DNA of 42,499 nt from Roseomonas sp. GC11 (GCF_024437745.1 NZ_JANFNY010000042.1:1-42499); one strand, 5' to 3'; positions 6,741-14,753 are shown, counted from the stretch's first letter. Notes: generated from the sequence alone by a model not told the origin. Numbers and translations: made by a program.

Positions 6741-8027
6741 ATGATGGACCGTAAACGCGCCAGCCTTCTGGCGCTGCTGGGCGTGGCGGGATTCGTCACC
6801 CTGGGCAGCGTGGCCTGGTGGCTGGGCCAGCGCCTGCGCCCGGTGGCGGAGACGCTGCCCGCCGCCGCCCTTCGCATGCCGGAGGCGCCGCAGCGCCCGG
6901 CCGCCGTGCCGCAGCCGGTGGCGGAGGCCCCGCGCGCGCCGGAGCCGGCCCCGGTGGCCGCCGCCCAACCTGCCTCCACCCAACCTGCCGCCACTCAGCC
7001 TGAGCCTGCCGCGCCAGCCGCCCAGGCTCCTGCCGCGCCAGCCCAGCCCGCCCCGGCCCAGGCGGAGGCCCCCGCCGCGCAGCCCGCCCCGGCGGAGACG
7101 GCGCCGAGCTTCGATATCGCCCGCATCGGTTCGCGCGGGCAGGCGGTGGTGGCTGGCCGCGCCGCGCCGGGGGCGGAGGTTTCGCTGCAGGATGGCGGCC
7201 GGGAACTCGGCCGCGCCCGCGCCGATGCGCGGGGGGAATGGGTCATCCTGCCCTCCGAGCCGCTGGGCCCTGGCGCGCATGAGCTTTCGCTGGAGGCCCA
7301 GCAGGGCGGCACGGCGCGGCGCGGCGCTGATACGGTGGTGGTGCTGATCCCCGAGCCGGAGGCGCCGCAGCCCCGCCCGGTGGAAAGCCACGCCGCCCCC
7401 GCCCAAAATCAGGGCCAGAACCCAGGCCAGAACCAGCCCCCGGCCACCGAGGCCCGGCCCGGCCCGGCCCCCGCCGCGCCTGGCCCCGTGGCCATCCTGA
7501 TCCCGGCGCCGGAGAGCCAGGCCGCGCCGCGTCTGCTCCAGGGCGACCCGCCGGCCGCCGCCGGTGGCGGCGTGGCCACGCCGGGCGGCGGCCTCGGCCT
7601 CGATATCGTCGAATACGAGGATGACGGCGCCATGCGCTTCGCCGGCCGCGCGCCGGGCGGGGCGGCGGTGCGCGTCTATATCGACCAGAACCATGCCGGC
7701 GACACCCGCGCCGACAGCCAGGGCCGCTGGAGCGTGACCCCGGAGGCCACGCCCGAGCCCGGCCTGCACACGCTGCGCGTCGAGCAGATCACCCCGCGCG
7801 GGCAGGTGGCGGCGCGTCTGGAACTGCCCTTCCAGCGCGAGGAACTGCCCCTGCCGCCCGGCCCCGGGCGGCTGACCGTGCAGCCGGGCAACAGCCTGTG
7901 GCGCATCGCCCGGCGGACCTATGGGCGGGGGGTGCGCTACACCATCATCTACCGCGCCAACCGCGACCAGATCCGCGACCCGGCGCGGATCTATCCAGGG
8001 CAGATCTTCACCCTGCCGCCGGGGTGA
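6741..8027 (+). CDS. LysM-domain protein with two Ig-like repeats
   Basis: The product has 428 residues. An N-terminal membrane anchor (ASLLALLGVAGFVTLGSVAWW, about residues 7-27) is followed by a long Pro/Ala linker to about residue 125. The first Ig-like module runs from about 128 to 205 (FDIARIGSRGQAVVAGRAAPGAEV). A second linker with QNQGQNPGQNQ follows. The second module (LDIVEYEDDGAMRFAGRAPGG) spans about 285-370. A C-terminal LysM (LTVQPGNSLWRIARRTYG ... YPGQIFTLP) closes the protein. The two middle modules share the pattern (V/F)AGRAxPGxxVxx ... ADxxGxW. It probably spans from the inner membrane to peptidoglycan as a cell-wall-anchored scaffold. ATG ATG at 6741/6744 gives two possible starts. 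The partner is unknown. Confidence 0.8.
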   Translation: MMDRKRASLLALLGVAGFVTLGSVAWWLGQRLRPVAETLPAAALRMPEAPQRPAAVPQPVAEAPRAPEPAPVAAAQPASTQPAATQPEPAAPAAQAPAAPAQPAPAQAEAPAAQPAPAETAPSFDIARIGSRGQAVVAGRAAPGAEVSLQDGGRELGRARADARGEWVILPSEPLGPGAHELSLEAQQGGTARRGADTVVVLIPEPEAPQPRPVESHAAPAQNQGQNPGQNQPPATEARPGPAPAAPGPVAILIPAPESQAAPRLLQGDPPAAAGGGVATPGGGLGLDIVEYEDDGAMRFAGRAPGGAAVRVYIDQNHAGDTRADSQGRWSVTPEATPEPGLHTLRVEQITPRGQVAARLELPFQREELPLPPGPGRLTVQPGNSLWRIARRTYGRGVRYTIIYRANRDQIRDPARIYPGQIFTLPPG

Positions 8028-8055
8028 GGGAAAGGTTCTTCCAGGGGGCGTGCCG

Positions 8056-8159
8056 CTCTGGGGAGGCTCCGCCTCCCCAAACGAAAAGAAAATTCTCTGG
8101 GGAGGCTCCGCCTCCCCAGGCCCCTCCGCCGGGGTAGCAGGGCTACCCCGGACCCCGCC
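8056..8159 (-). repeat. Family B palindromic repeat, copy B1
   Basis: Read on the minus strand, the order is GGCGGGGTCC, stem I (GGGGTAGC-CCT-GCTACCCC, 8131-8149), a GGAGGGG spacer, and stem II (GGGGAGGC-GGA-GCCTCCCC, 8099-8117). A second copy of stem II follows at 8060-8078. The duplicated stem II units are separated by an A-rich spacer. It lies between the LysM gene and psd, both on the plus strand. Confidence 0.8.
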
Positions 8160-8249
8160 CTCCGTTTGGCGCCAGGGGCGGGCGGGGCGCGGCTTTCCTT
8201 TGCCGGCAAGGGTTGTTTGCGACCGCGCGCCAGACCATAAGGATGCATC

Positions 8250-8972
8250 ATGGCGCTCATGCAAAGCCTTCGCATGGTCCTGGCCCCGCCGCATCCGGCA
8301 GGCCGGCCCTTCATCCTTGGTGGTGCCGCCGTGGCCGTGGTCGGGGGCCTCGTCGCGGGCCCCTGGCTGTTCTGGCTCGGTGCCGCCTTCACCCTCTTCT
8401 GCCTCTACTTCTTCCGCGACCCGGAGCGCGTGACGCCCGACAGGGCCGTCTTCGTCGCCCCCGCGGATGGAAGGGTGGTCAGCGTCGCCCAGGCCGTGCC
8501 GCCGGCCGAGCTCGGCCTCGGCCCGGCGCCGCGCTGGCGCGTGGCCATCTTCCTCTCCGTCCTCGACGTGCATGTGAACCGCAGCCCGGCCGCCGGCACC
8601 GTCACCCGCATCGCCTACCGCCACGGCAAGTTCCTCAGCGCCAACCTGGACAAGGCCAGCGAGGACAATGAGCGCAACGCCCTCGCCCTGCGCCTGCCGG
8701 ACGGGCGGGAGATCGCGGTGGTGCAGATCGCCGGCCTCGTCGCCCGCCGCATCCTCTGCGATGTGCGCGAGGGCGATGTGCTGCGCCCGGGCGAGCGCTT
8801 CGGCATCATCCGCTTCGGCAGCCGCACCGATCTCTATCTGCCCGAGGGCGTGCTGCCGCTCGTGCAGGAAGGGCAGGTCATGATCGGGGGCGAGACGGTC
8901 ATCGCCGACCTGGCGCCGCCCGCCTCCTCCGCCAGCACGGCCGAACCCATCCCGGCGGGAAGCCCCGCCTGA
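8250..8972 (+). CDS. psd: Phosphatidylserine decarboxylase proenzyme
   Basis: The product has 240 residues. It decarboxylates phosphatidylserine to phosphatidylethanolamine at the inner membrane. A hydrophobic N-terminal region (about 18-55) holds the protein in the membrane, followed by [11 protein letters not shown] and VAPADGRV. The catalytic segment has [13 protein letters not shown], and the self-cleavage motif [10 protein letters not shown], where Gly190-Ser191 would yield the pyruvoyl-bearing alpha chain. This is the short Psd-A type. The stop overlaps the pssA start (TGATG), so the two enzymes of the pathway are coupled. The gene order is inverted with respect to the reaction order. 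Confidence 0.96.
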   Translation: MALMQSLRMVLAPPHPAGRPFILGGAAVAVVGGLVAGPWLFWLGAAFTLFCLYFFRDPERVTPDRAVFVAPADGRVVSVAQAVPPAELGLGPAPRWRVAIFLSVLDVHVNRSPAAGTVTRIAYRHGKFLSANLDKASEDNERNALALRLPDGREIAVVQIAGLVARRILCDVREGDVLRPGERFGIIRFGSRTDLYLPEGVLPLVQEGQVMIGGETVIADLAPPASSASTAEPIPAGSPA

Positions 8973-9859
8973 TGGACCGCCCGCCGCGCCGCTCGCGCTT
9001 CCGCTTCTCCCGCCGCCAGCGCCCGCGCTTCCAGGGCCAGTCCTTCAACCGGCTGATCCCGAACATCCTGACGATGCTCGGCCTCTGCGCCGGCCTGCTG
9101 GCGATGCGCTTCGCGCTGGAGGAACGGTGGGAGCCGGCGGCGGGGCTCATCATCCTGGCCGGGGCGATCGACGGGCTGGATGGCCGCATCGCCCGCATGC
9201 TGAAGGCCACCAGCCGCTTCGGCGCCGAGTTCGACAGCCTGGCGGATTTCCTCTCCTTCGGCGTCGCCCCGGCGATGATCCTCTATCTGTGGACGATGCA
9301 CGACTATCGCGGCCTGGGCTTCCTGCCCTGCGTGATGTTCGCCGTCTGCATGTCGCTGCGCCTCGCCCGCTTCAACGCGGCGCTGGAGGCGGGGCCGATG
9401 CCGCTGCCCGGCCCGCCGCCCAAGCCCGCCTATGCGCAGAGCTTCTTCACCGGCGTGCCGGCCCCGGCCGGGGCGCTGCTCGGCATGTTTCCCGTCTTCG
9501 CCTCGCTGGCCTTCGCCGGCTGGGGCTGGACGGGCATGGCGGCGGCGGTGCGCCACCCGCTCTTCGTCGGCCTGCTGCTGACGGGCACGGCGCTGATGCT
9601 CGTCTCCACCCTGCCCACCTGGTCGTTCAAGAACTTCAAGGTGCCGCGGCAGGTCATCCTGCCGCTGCTGCTCGGCGTCGGCGCCTATGCGGCGCTGCTG
9701 GTGAGCGAGCCCTGGGCGGCGCTGGCGGCGGCGGGGCTGATCTATATCGGCATGCTGCCCTTCTCGCTGCGCTCCTATCTCCGCCTGAAGCGCGAGGCGG
9801 AGGAACTGCCCGAGGCCGAGCCGGCACCCGGCCCGGCCGCCGATACAGCCGCGGGCTGA
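8972..9859 (+). CDS. pssA: CDP-diacylglycerol-serine O-phosphatidyltransferase
   Basis: The product has 295 residues. It makes phosphatidylserine from CDP-diacylglycerol and serine in the inner membrane, feeding Psd. The CDP-alcohol phosphotransferase signature DGLDGRIAR ... GAEFDSLAD starts at residue 67 and has the expected four Asp. Six or more membrane segments follow or flank it (ILTMLGLCAGLLAMRF, VILPLLLGVGAYAALLV). The N-terminus is very basic (RPPRRSRFRFSRRQRPR). The tail after about 275 is acidic and Ala/Pro rich. It overlaps psd by one base and sits 7 bp before the phosphatase gene. Confidence 0.95.
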   Translation: MDRPPRRSRFRFSRRQRPRFQGQSFNRLIPNILTMLGLCAGLLAMRFALEERWEPAAGLIILAGAIDGLDGRIARMLKATSRFGAEFDSLADFLSFGVAPAMILYLWTMHDYRGLGFLPCVMFAVCMSLRLARFNAALEAGPMPLPGPPPKPAYAQSFFTGVPAPAGALLGMFPVFASLAFAGWGWTGMAAAVRHPLFVGLLLTGTALMLVSTLPTWSFKNFKVPRQVILPLLLGVGAYAALLVSEPWAALAAAGLIYIGMLPFSLRSYLRLKREAEELPEAEPAPGPAADTAAG

Positions 9860-9866
9860 GGCCGTG

Positions 9867-10328
9867 ATGCCCGCCGCCGCCCGCGACGACAGCCGGCCCG
9901 CCCCCCTCGGGGTGGTGCCGCTGCCGCTGCCGGGCGGCGGGGTGGGCCATGTCTCGGGCGGGCCTTTCGAAGCCTGCCCCCCCGGCGCCTTCGGCCTCTG
10001 CCTGGAGCCGCGCGCGGCCAATGCGGGGCAGGCCGCCCTGCTCCTGCCCATCCCGGATTTTGGCCTGCCGCCCGAGCCGGCCGCCCTGCCGCCCGTGCTG
10101 GGCCGCCTGCTGGCGGCGCTGGCGGCGGGGCAGGCGGTGCATATCGGCTGCCGCGCCGGGCTGGGGCGCACCGGCATGGTGCTCGCCTGCCTTGCCCGCC
10201 GCTGCGGCGTGGCGGAGGACCCGGTGGCCTGGGTGCGCCGCCATTACCACCCCGGCGCCATCGAGACCCCGGCGCAGGAAAACTTCGCCCGCCACGCGCC
10301 GGTCGGCGGGGAGGCCGCCCATGGCTGA
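9867..10328 (+). CDS. PTP/dual-specificity-like phosphatase
   Basis: The product has 153 residues from ATG 9867 (a GTG directly before it is the alternative). The cysteine phosphatase loop is IGCRAGLGRTG with Cys95 and Arg101 (C-x5-R). A likely general-acid loop is LPIPDFGLP with Asp64. The residue before the catalytic Cys is Gly rather than the usual His. The fold is that of small PTP/DSP enzymes that dephosphorylate proteins, inositides or lipid phosphates. It follows pssA by 7 bp and overlaps the next gene by 8 bp. That context allows a phospholipid-related substrate, for example phosphatidylglycerophosphate, but this is an inference. Catalytic residues appear intact. Confidence 0.8.
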   Translation: MPAAARDDSRPAPLGVVPLPLPGGGVGHVSGGPFEACPPGAFGLCLEPRAANAGQAALLLPIPDFGLPPEPAALPPVLGRLLAALAAGQAVHIGCRAGLGRTGMVLACLARRCGVAEDPVAWVRRHYHPGAIETPAQENFARHAPVGGEAAHG

Positions 10329-10554
10329 ACCGCGGCTGCGCGTCGTCTGGCGGCGGGACAGCCTGCCAGCGCTGGGGCGCATCCGCCCCCGCTACGCGCC
10401 GCCGCCCGCCCCGGCCAATGACCGCCACCCCCTGCCGCGCTGGGTCGCCGCCACCGTGCTCCACCCCGCCCCGGCGCCGCGCCCGGGCTGGGAGGTGCTG
10501 CTGGCCATGGGGATTTTCCTGCTGTTGCTGATGCTGGCGGGATTTAGGTTTTAG
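10321..10554 (+). CDS. Small tail-anchored protein of unknown function
   Basis: The product has 77 residues and starts inside the end of the phosphatase gene (8-bp overlap). I do not recognise the family. The first ~55 residues are basic and Pro/Arg rich (RIRPRYAPPPAPANDRHPLP). A single hydrophobic segment forms the C-terminus (VLLAMGIFLLLLMLAGF), with only RF after it. This is the layout of a tail-anchored membrane protein with its body in the cytoplasm. Coupling suggests it acts with the phosphatase or the lipid enzymes. It could in principle be spurious, but the overlap and the clean membrane end favour a gene. Confidence 0.55.
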   Translation: MAEPRLRVVWRRDSLPALGRIRPRYAPPPAPANDRHPLPRWVAATVLHPAPAPRPGWEVLLAMGIFLLLLMLAGFRF

Positions 10555-10850
10555 GGAAAAGAAGCGTTCTTTTTTGAAAAAAAGAACCAAAAAACTTTTT
10601 TCAGTTGGCGTGCCGCCTTGGGCCTCAAGTGGGACGCCAAACGGGAAAAGTCTTTTTGCTTCTTTTTCTTTAGAAAAAGAAGAATCCTTTCCTGAAATTC
10701 CCCGGCGCATCCTTCATCTTTCATTCACCCTCCAATCCTAGCCTGAGAAGAATGCACCTCACCGAGACGTGACTCGGGAGGAATCGCCTCTTTCCGTAAT
10801 GATCATAACCAAAAGGTTGATCTGAACGCGGGTAACGGAACGGATTGGAT
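10555..10850. other. Intergenic region with repeat A3 and upstream region of the protease gene
   Basis: This 296-bp gap is half filled by repeat A3. The remaining part (10691-10850) is less GC-rich than its surroundings and probably carries the protease promoter. It includes a short palindrome ATGATCAT near 10799-10806 and GAGGAATCGCCTC near 10779. No consensus sigma-70 pair could be fixed. Confidence 0.4.
10564..10690. repeat. Family A palindromic repeat, full-length copy A3
   Basis: It has the same three-hairpin order as A1: an AT hairpin (10566-10587), a GC stem built on TTGGCGT / ACGCCAA (10604-10640, with an altered interior), and an AT hairpin TTCTTTTTC / GAAAAAGAA (10660-10682). It then ends in the shared AATCCTTTC. 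It begins 9 bp after the preceding stop codon. Here the flanking genes are tandem rather than convergent. Confidence 0.85.
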
Positions 10851-11567
10851 ATGCAGCGCAGCGCGATGGGCCGGCGGGGCTTTCTGGTGGGGATGGGGTC
10901 CCTGTTGAGCGCCTGCGCCACCGCGCCCGAGACGGCGCGCCAGGCCCTCGGCACCCCGGCCGAGCAGGTCGCCGCCACCGGCTTCGCCGCCGTGCAGGAG
11001 ATGGGCGCGCCGCGCGGCGCCGTGGTGGGCTTCGACCCGCATCACGTGCTGACCTGCGCGCATGTCCTCGCCGGCGGGCAGGGCGAGGCGACGCTGCGCC
11101 GCGCCGATGGCGTGGAGGTGCGCGCCCGGCTGGTGGCGCGCAGCCCGCGCATGGACCTCGCCGTGCTGCGCGTGCCGGAGGGCTTCCTGGCCGCGCCGCC
11201 ACTCTCCGGCGCCCGGCTGCCGGCGACGGGGGAGGCGGTGTGGGCCGCCGGTGCCCCGGGCCTCGGCGCCGGCATCGCGCAGGGGCATGTGGAGGCACCG
11301 GATGCCGAGATGCCAGGCTTCGGCCGCGGCTTCACCGCGCGCATGCCGGCGCTGATGGGCTATTCCGGCGGGCCGGTGGTGGACCGCGCGGGGCAGCTGC
11401 TCGGCCTGACCGCCGCCCTGCCGGACCAGGGCGCCGCCGGGGCGCTGGCCCTGCTCACCGGCGCGGATCTGGACGGGCTGGTGCGCCGGCAGCGGCAGGT
11501 CTTCGTTCTCTCCATTCACCGCGCCGGGGCGGAGGCCAGCCGCCTGCTCGGGCGCACAGCCGCGTGA
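10851..11567 (+). CDS. Trypsin-like serine protease, predicted lipoprotein
   Basis: The product has 238 residues from ATG 10851. The N-terminus MGRRGFLVGMGSLLSACA reads as a lipoprotein signal with lipobox LLSAC, placing the mature enzyme on the periplasmic face of a membrane. The catalytic triad is complete: His71 in LTCAHVLAG, Asp102 in RMDLAVLR, Ser172 in GYSGGPVVD. The enzyme is a bare chymotrypsin-fold domain without a PDZ domain, unlike DegP/HtrA. The natural substrate is unknown. TTG at 10845 is a possible earlier start. It is the first gene after repeat A3 and probably monocistronic. Confidence 0.85.
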   Translation: MQRSAMGRRGFLVGMGSLLSACATAPETARQALGTPAEQVAATGFAAVQEMGAPRGAVVGFDPHHVLTCAHVLAGGQGEATLRRADGVEVRARLVARSPRMDLAVLRVPEGFLAAPPLSGARLPATGEAVWAAGAPGLGAGIAQGHVEAPDAEMPGFGRGFTARMPALMGYSGGPVVDRAGQLLGLTAALPDQGAAGALALLTGADLDGLVRRQRQVFVLSIHRAGAEASRLLGRTAA

Positions 11568-11701
11568 GGTCCCGCGCCCCTTCCTGATTCTCCTGGACAG
11601 ATTACAGGGCTGTCACGCATCGTCCCGGTAATTCAACCGAGGCGGGAGATGAGGCTGCGCGCCGCGCGGTGGCACCCGTCCCTTCAGGAGGAGGATCTGT
11701 C

Positions 11702-12139
11702 ATGAGCATTGCCGGGATTCTGCGTGGCAAGGGCACGCAGGTTGTCTCCGTCGGCCCCGGGGATGACGCGGCGGCGGTCGCGCGCACCCTGGCGCAGCAC
11801 CGCATCGGCGCGGTGCTGGTGCGCAACACCTCCGGCGCGGTGCTCGGCATCGTCTCGGAACGCGACATCGCCCGCGCCCTGGCCGCGCATGAGGAAGCCA
11901 CCGCCCGCCTGCTGGCCGAGCATCTGATGACGCGGGTGCTGTACACCATCACCCCCACCACCAGCGTGGCCGAGGCGCTGGCGCTGATGACCGACCGCCG
12001 CGTCCGCCATCTGCCGGTGCTGGAGGCGGATGGCAGCCTGGCCGGCATGGTCTCGATCGGCGACCTGGTGAAGGCCCGCATCGCCGAGGCGGAGCAGGAG
12101 GCCAGCGACCTGCGCCACTTCGTCACCACCGCCGGGTAA
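11702..12139 (+). CDS. CBS-pair domain protein
   Basis: The product has 145 residues, starting at MSIAGILRGKG after a strong GGAGGA site; the frame is open to 11669. Two CBS motifs make up the whole protein: about residues 10-65 (AVLVRNTSGAVLGIVSERDIARAL) and about 78-130 (HLPVLEADGSLAGMVSIGDLVKA). Stand-alone CBS pairs bind adenine nucleotides and regulate partner proteins. No partner can be deduced here. A rho-independent terminator follows after 26 bp, so the gene is probably transcribed alone. Confidence 0.9.
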   Translation: MSIAGILRGKGTQVVSVGPGDDAAAVARTLAQHRIGAVLVRNTSGAVLGIVSERDIARALAAHEEATARLLAEHLMTRVLYTITPTTSVAEALALMTDRRVRHLPVLEADGSLAGMVSIGDLVKARIAEAEQEASDLRHFVTTAG

Positions 12140-12165
12140 CACCGCCAGCAATCCGCCGCGGCGGA

Positions 12166-12197
12166 AGGGGCCACCTTTTCGTGAGGTGGCCCTTTTG
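12166..12197 (+). terminator. Rho-independent terminator after the CBS gene
   Basis: The stem GGGCCACCT / AGGTGGCCC (9 bp) with a 7-nt loop is followed by TTTT. It lies 26 bp after the stop of the CBS gene and is oriented to end its transcript. Confidence 0.85.
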
Positions 12198-12288
12198 CCG
12201 TCCTTTCCCGGAGCGCCAGCACAACCTTTGCCCCGGCGCCACGTTCCTTGCCCAGGGATAACCTGCCCCGTGACAAGGAGCGACCAGC

Positions 12289-12756
12289 ATGAAATTACAC
12301 GTCATCGGCGCCGCCACCCTGGCCCTGGCCCTGGCGGCATGCGGAACCAATGAGCGCGAGCGGGTGCAGGGCGGCGCGGCCGCCGGCGCCGCCACGGGGG
12401 CCGGCGTGGGGGCCCTGGGCGGCCCGGTGGGCGCGGCGGTCGGCGCCGTCATCGGCGGTGGCGCGGGTGCCGTGACGGGCGCCACCACCTCTCCGCGCGA
12501 TGTCAATCTGGGCCGCCCGCTGTGGCGGGACCCGGAGGTGCGCACCCCGCTGGACGAGAACCACCGCCGCAGCGGCACCCGCCGCGCTGCCCCGGCCAGC
12601 AGCACCAGCCGCAGCAACAATGATGGCGCCTATATGGGTGGCGGCATGGTGGTGGAGCCCGGCGGCACCCCGGCCAACCCCGTGCCCTCCGCCACCAACA
12701 GCGGCACGCCCGCCCCCGCGACGCCGACCGACCCGGCGCCGCGCACCACCCCGTGA
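12289..12756 (+). CDS. Glycine-zipper lipoprotein
   Basis: The product has 155 residues preceded by AAGGAG. The signal peptide MKLHVIGAATLALALAAC ends in a lipobox LAAC with Cys18, so it is a predicted lipoprotein. Residues about 28-68 are a Gly/Ala-rich stretch (GAATGAGVGALGGPVGAAVG) matching the glycine-zipper type seen in outer-membrane lipoproteins such as the 17-kDa/SlyB kind. After that it is Thr/Pro/Ser-rich and disordered. It may stabilise the outer membrane; no specific function can be given. It lies 100 bp before mscL. Confidence 0.75.
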   Translation: MKLHVIGAATLALALAACGTNERERVQGGAAAGAATGAGVGALGGPVGAAVGAVIGGGAGAVTGATTSPRDVNLGRPLWRDPEVRTPLDENHRRSGTRRAAPASSTSRSNNDGAYMGGGMVVEPGGTPANPVPSATNSGTPAPATPTDPAPRTTP

Positions 12757-12856
12757 CGCCGCGCCCCGTGGCATCCCCGGCCCTGGCCGCGCCCTGGCGC
12801 GCCAGGACCGGGGCGGCGATCGCGCGGCGGGCCAGGAGGAGTGGGGAGGGGGCGCG

Positions 12857-13336
12857 GTGAAGCGCCCCATGCCTCTCTCCCTGCCGCGCCCTGGCTGGGT
12901 GAAGGAGTTCCGGGCCTTCATCATGCGCGGCAGCGTGGTGGATCTGGCCGTGGGCATCGTGGTGGGGGCGGCCTTCACCGGCATCGTCAACTCGCTGGTG
13001 CAGGACCTCATCAACCCCGTCATCGGGCTGCTGATCGGCGGTGTGGATTTCTCCAACCTCTTCGTGGTGCTGAGCGGGGAGCGCGGCCCCTCGCTGGAGG
13101 CCACGCGGCATTCGGGCGCGGCGGTGCTGGCGGTGGGGCAGTTCCTGAACGCCATCCTCCGTTTCCTGATCGTCGCGCTGGCGATCTTCTGGCTGTTGCG
13201 GATGCTGACGAGGCTGCGCCTGCGCCACAGCCAGGAGAAGGCCGCCCCGCCCGCGCCGACCACCCAGGAAAAGCTGCTGATGGAAATCCGCGACCTGCTG
13301 CGCCAGGGCGGCCCGCCGCGCGGCGCCGCGGAATAG
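12857..13336 (+). CDS. mscL: Large-conductance mechanosensitive channel
   Basis: The product has 159 residues if it starts at GTG 12857, which has GGAGGG six bases upstream; ATG 12869 is the alternative. MscL forms a homopentamer in the inner membrane and opens on membrane tension to release solutes during osmotic downshock. The start helix and TM1 are typical: FRAFIMRGSVVDLAVGIVVGAAFTGIVNSLV. The PVIG LLIGGVDFSNLF segment follows. TM2 is FLNAILRFLIVALAIFWLLR, and a charged C-terminal helix (TQEKLLMEIRDLL) closes the protein. The periplasmic loop between them is of usual size. Confidence 0.94.
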   Translation: MKRPMPLSLPRPGWVKEFRAFIMRGSVVDLAVGIVVGAAFTGIVNSLVQDLINPVIGLLIGGVDFSNLFVVLSGERGPSLEATRHSGAAVLAVGQFLNAILRFLIVALAIFWLLRMLTRLRLRHSQEKAAPPAPTTQEKLLMEIRDLLRQGGPPRGAAE

Positions 13337-13382
13337 CGTCCTCCCCGTCGCGGCCGGAGGGGCGAGGTGCTATGGAGGCGCC

Positions 13383-13775
13383 ATGCGCTTCAACCACCCC
13401 CCTTCGCTCGAGGACATCCAGGACATGGCCGAGACCGCCTTCGCGGCGATCCCGGCCGAGCTGCGCCAGGCCGTGCGCGGCGCCGCCATCCTGGTGGAGG
13501 AAGTCCCGGACGAGGAGACGCTGGAGGCGCTCGACCTTCAGCACCCCTGGGAGCTGACGGGCCTCTATCGCGGCACGCCGCTGACGGAGAAGAGCGTCAT
13601 CGGCGTGCCCACCGAGCCGGACATGATCCTGCTCTATCGCGAGCCGATCCTGGTCGAGTGGATCGAGACGGGCGAGGACCTCTTCCGGCTGGTGCGCAAT
13701 GTGCTGATCCACGAGATCGCGCATCATTTCGGCTTCTCGGACGAGGATATCGCCCGCCTGGAAGGCGAGGGCTGA
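13383..13775 (+). CDS. Zincin-like metallopeptidase family protein (DUF1025 type)
   Basis: The product has 130 residues. The conserved zinc site HEIAHHFG is at residues 110-117, with HExxH as His110-Glu111-His114. Other family marks are the N-terminal FAAIPAELRQAV, VEEVPDEETLEAL, LTGLYRGTPL and ILLYREPIL. No signal peptide is present, so it is cytoplasmic. The family is widespread in bacteria and its substrate is not known. The gene begins 46 bp after mscL and is convergent with the sirtuin gene across repeat A4. Confidence 0.9.
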   Translation: MRFNHPPSLEDIQDMAETAFAAIPAELRQAVRGAAILVEEVPDEETLEALDLQHPWELTGLYRGTPLTEKSVIGVPTEPDMILLYREPILVEWIETGEDLFRLVRNVLIHEIAHHFGFSDEDIARLEGEG

Positions 13776-13825
13776 CTCTTTCCCTGTTGGGCACCGTGCC
13801 CGAGGGACATGGGCACGACGCCCCC

Positions 13826-13866
13826 TGAAAAAGTTTTTTGGTTCTTTTTTTCAAAAAAGAACCCTT
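13826..13866. repeat. Family A palindromic repeat, partial copy A4 (reverse orientation)
   Basis: It contains GAAAAAGTTTTTTG followed by the AT hairpin GGTTCTTTTTT / AAAAAAGAACC (13840-13863), matching the end of A2. The GC stem of the family is replaced by a different hairpin just upstream, GTGCCC / GGGCAC (about 13797-13816). It ends 6 bp before the sirtuin stop, between two convergent genes. Confidence 0.75.
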
Positions 13867-13869
13867 TTC

Positions 13870-14613
13870 TTACCCCTCTTCTTTTTTCTCTCTTTCGGCC
13901 TCCGCCAGCAGTCGCTCGACCGCGGCGGGGACGATGGTGGTGGCCGGCCCGTGTTCCGCCGCGTCGAAGAGGTGGGAGCCTAGGCTGGGTTCCAGGTTCA
14001 GCTCCAGCGTGCGGGCGCGGCCGCGCAGGGCGGCGACGAAGCCCGCCGCCGGGTAGACCTGCCCCGACGTCCCCACCGAGAGAAACATCCCGCATGCCGC
14101 CATCGCATCCTCGATGCGCTCCAGGCCGAGGGGTGTCTCCCCGAACCAGACGATATGCGGCCGCATCCCGCCGGGTTTGCCGCAGGCGGGGCATGGGGTT
14201 TGGGTGGAGAGATCCTGATCCCAGGCCGTCACCTGCCCACAATGCAGGCAGCGGGCTTTGCGCAGTTCGCCATGCATGGGCAGCAGGTGGCGGGCGGCGG
14301 CGCCGGGCAGGGTGCGGGCGTGCAGGTCGTCCACATTCTGCGTCACCAGCAGGGCGGGGGCGGGCCAGGCGGTGACGAGGCGCGCCAGGGCGTGATGCGC
14401 CGCGTTGGGCTGCACGGCGGGTTCGTGCAGCTGGGCGCGGCGCATATTGTAGAAGGCATGGACGCGGGCCGGATCGCGCGCGAAGGCTTCGGGCGTTGCC
14501 ACATCCTCGATGCGGTGGCGGGCCCAGAGGCCGTTCGGGTCGCGGAAGGTGGCGAGGCCGGATTCGGCGGAGATTCCGGCGCCGGTCAGCACGATCAGGG
14601 CGGGTGCGGGCAT
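13870..14613 (-). CDS. cobB: NAD-dependent protein deacylase, Sir2/CobB family
   Basis: The product has 247 residues from MPAPALIVLTGAG; an upstream ATG at 14652 is less likely. It removes acyl groups from lysines using NAD. Visible motifs are the NAD-binding GAGISAESGLATFRD, TQNVDDLH, the catalytic HGE (in LPMHGELRKA), a zinc site made of CLHCG and CPACG, and SVGTSG. The FYNMRR segment supplies a Tyr-x-x-Arg pair, which in SIRT5/CobB-type enzymes goes with desuccinylase or demalonylase activity. It ends 6 bp before repeat A4. Confidence 0.93.
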   Translation of the reverse strand: MPAPALIVLTGAGISAESGLATFRDPNGLWARHRIEDVATPEAFARDPARVHAFYNMRRAQLHEPAVQPNAAHHALARLVTAWPAPALLVTQNVDDLHARTLPGAAARHLLPMHGELRKARCLHCGQVTAWDQDLSTQTPCPACGKPGGMRPHIVWFGETPLGLERIEDAMAACGMFLSVGTSGQVYPAAGFVAALRGRARTLELNLEPSLGSHLFDAAEHGPATTIVPAAVERLLAEAEREKKEEG

Positions 14614-14662
14614 GGGCCCAGCATGGCGTTCCCTGCCGCCAAAGAAAAGCACGGCCCCTGAT

Positions 14663-14729
14663 GGCGGGGTCCGGGGGGACCCTGTCCCCCCGGCCGAGGG
14701 GTCTGGGGAGGCGGAGCCTCCCCAGAGAA
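14663..14729 (+). repeat. Family B palindromic repeat, copy B2
   Basis: The order is GGCGGGGTCC, stem I (GGGGGGAC-CCT-GTCCCCCC, 14673-14691), a GGCCGAGGGGTCT spacer, stem II (GGGGAGGC-GGA-GCCTCCCC, 14705-14723), then AGAGAAC. It lies between the PCuAC gene and the sirtuin gene, both on the minus strand. Confidence 0.85.
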
Positions 14730-14753
14730 CAGAAGCGCGGCTTGGAGAGGCGC

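Noticed and set aside
5925-8624. An 899-codon frame ending in the cytochrome b561
   Set aside because: Only the last 225 codons are the cytochrome. The rest is antisense to the LysM and psd genes.
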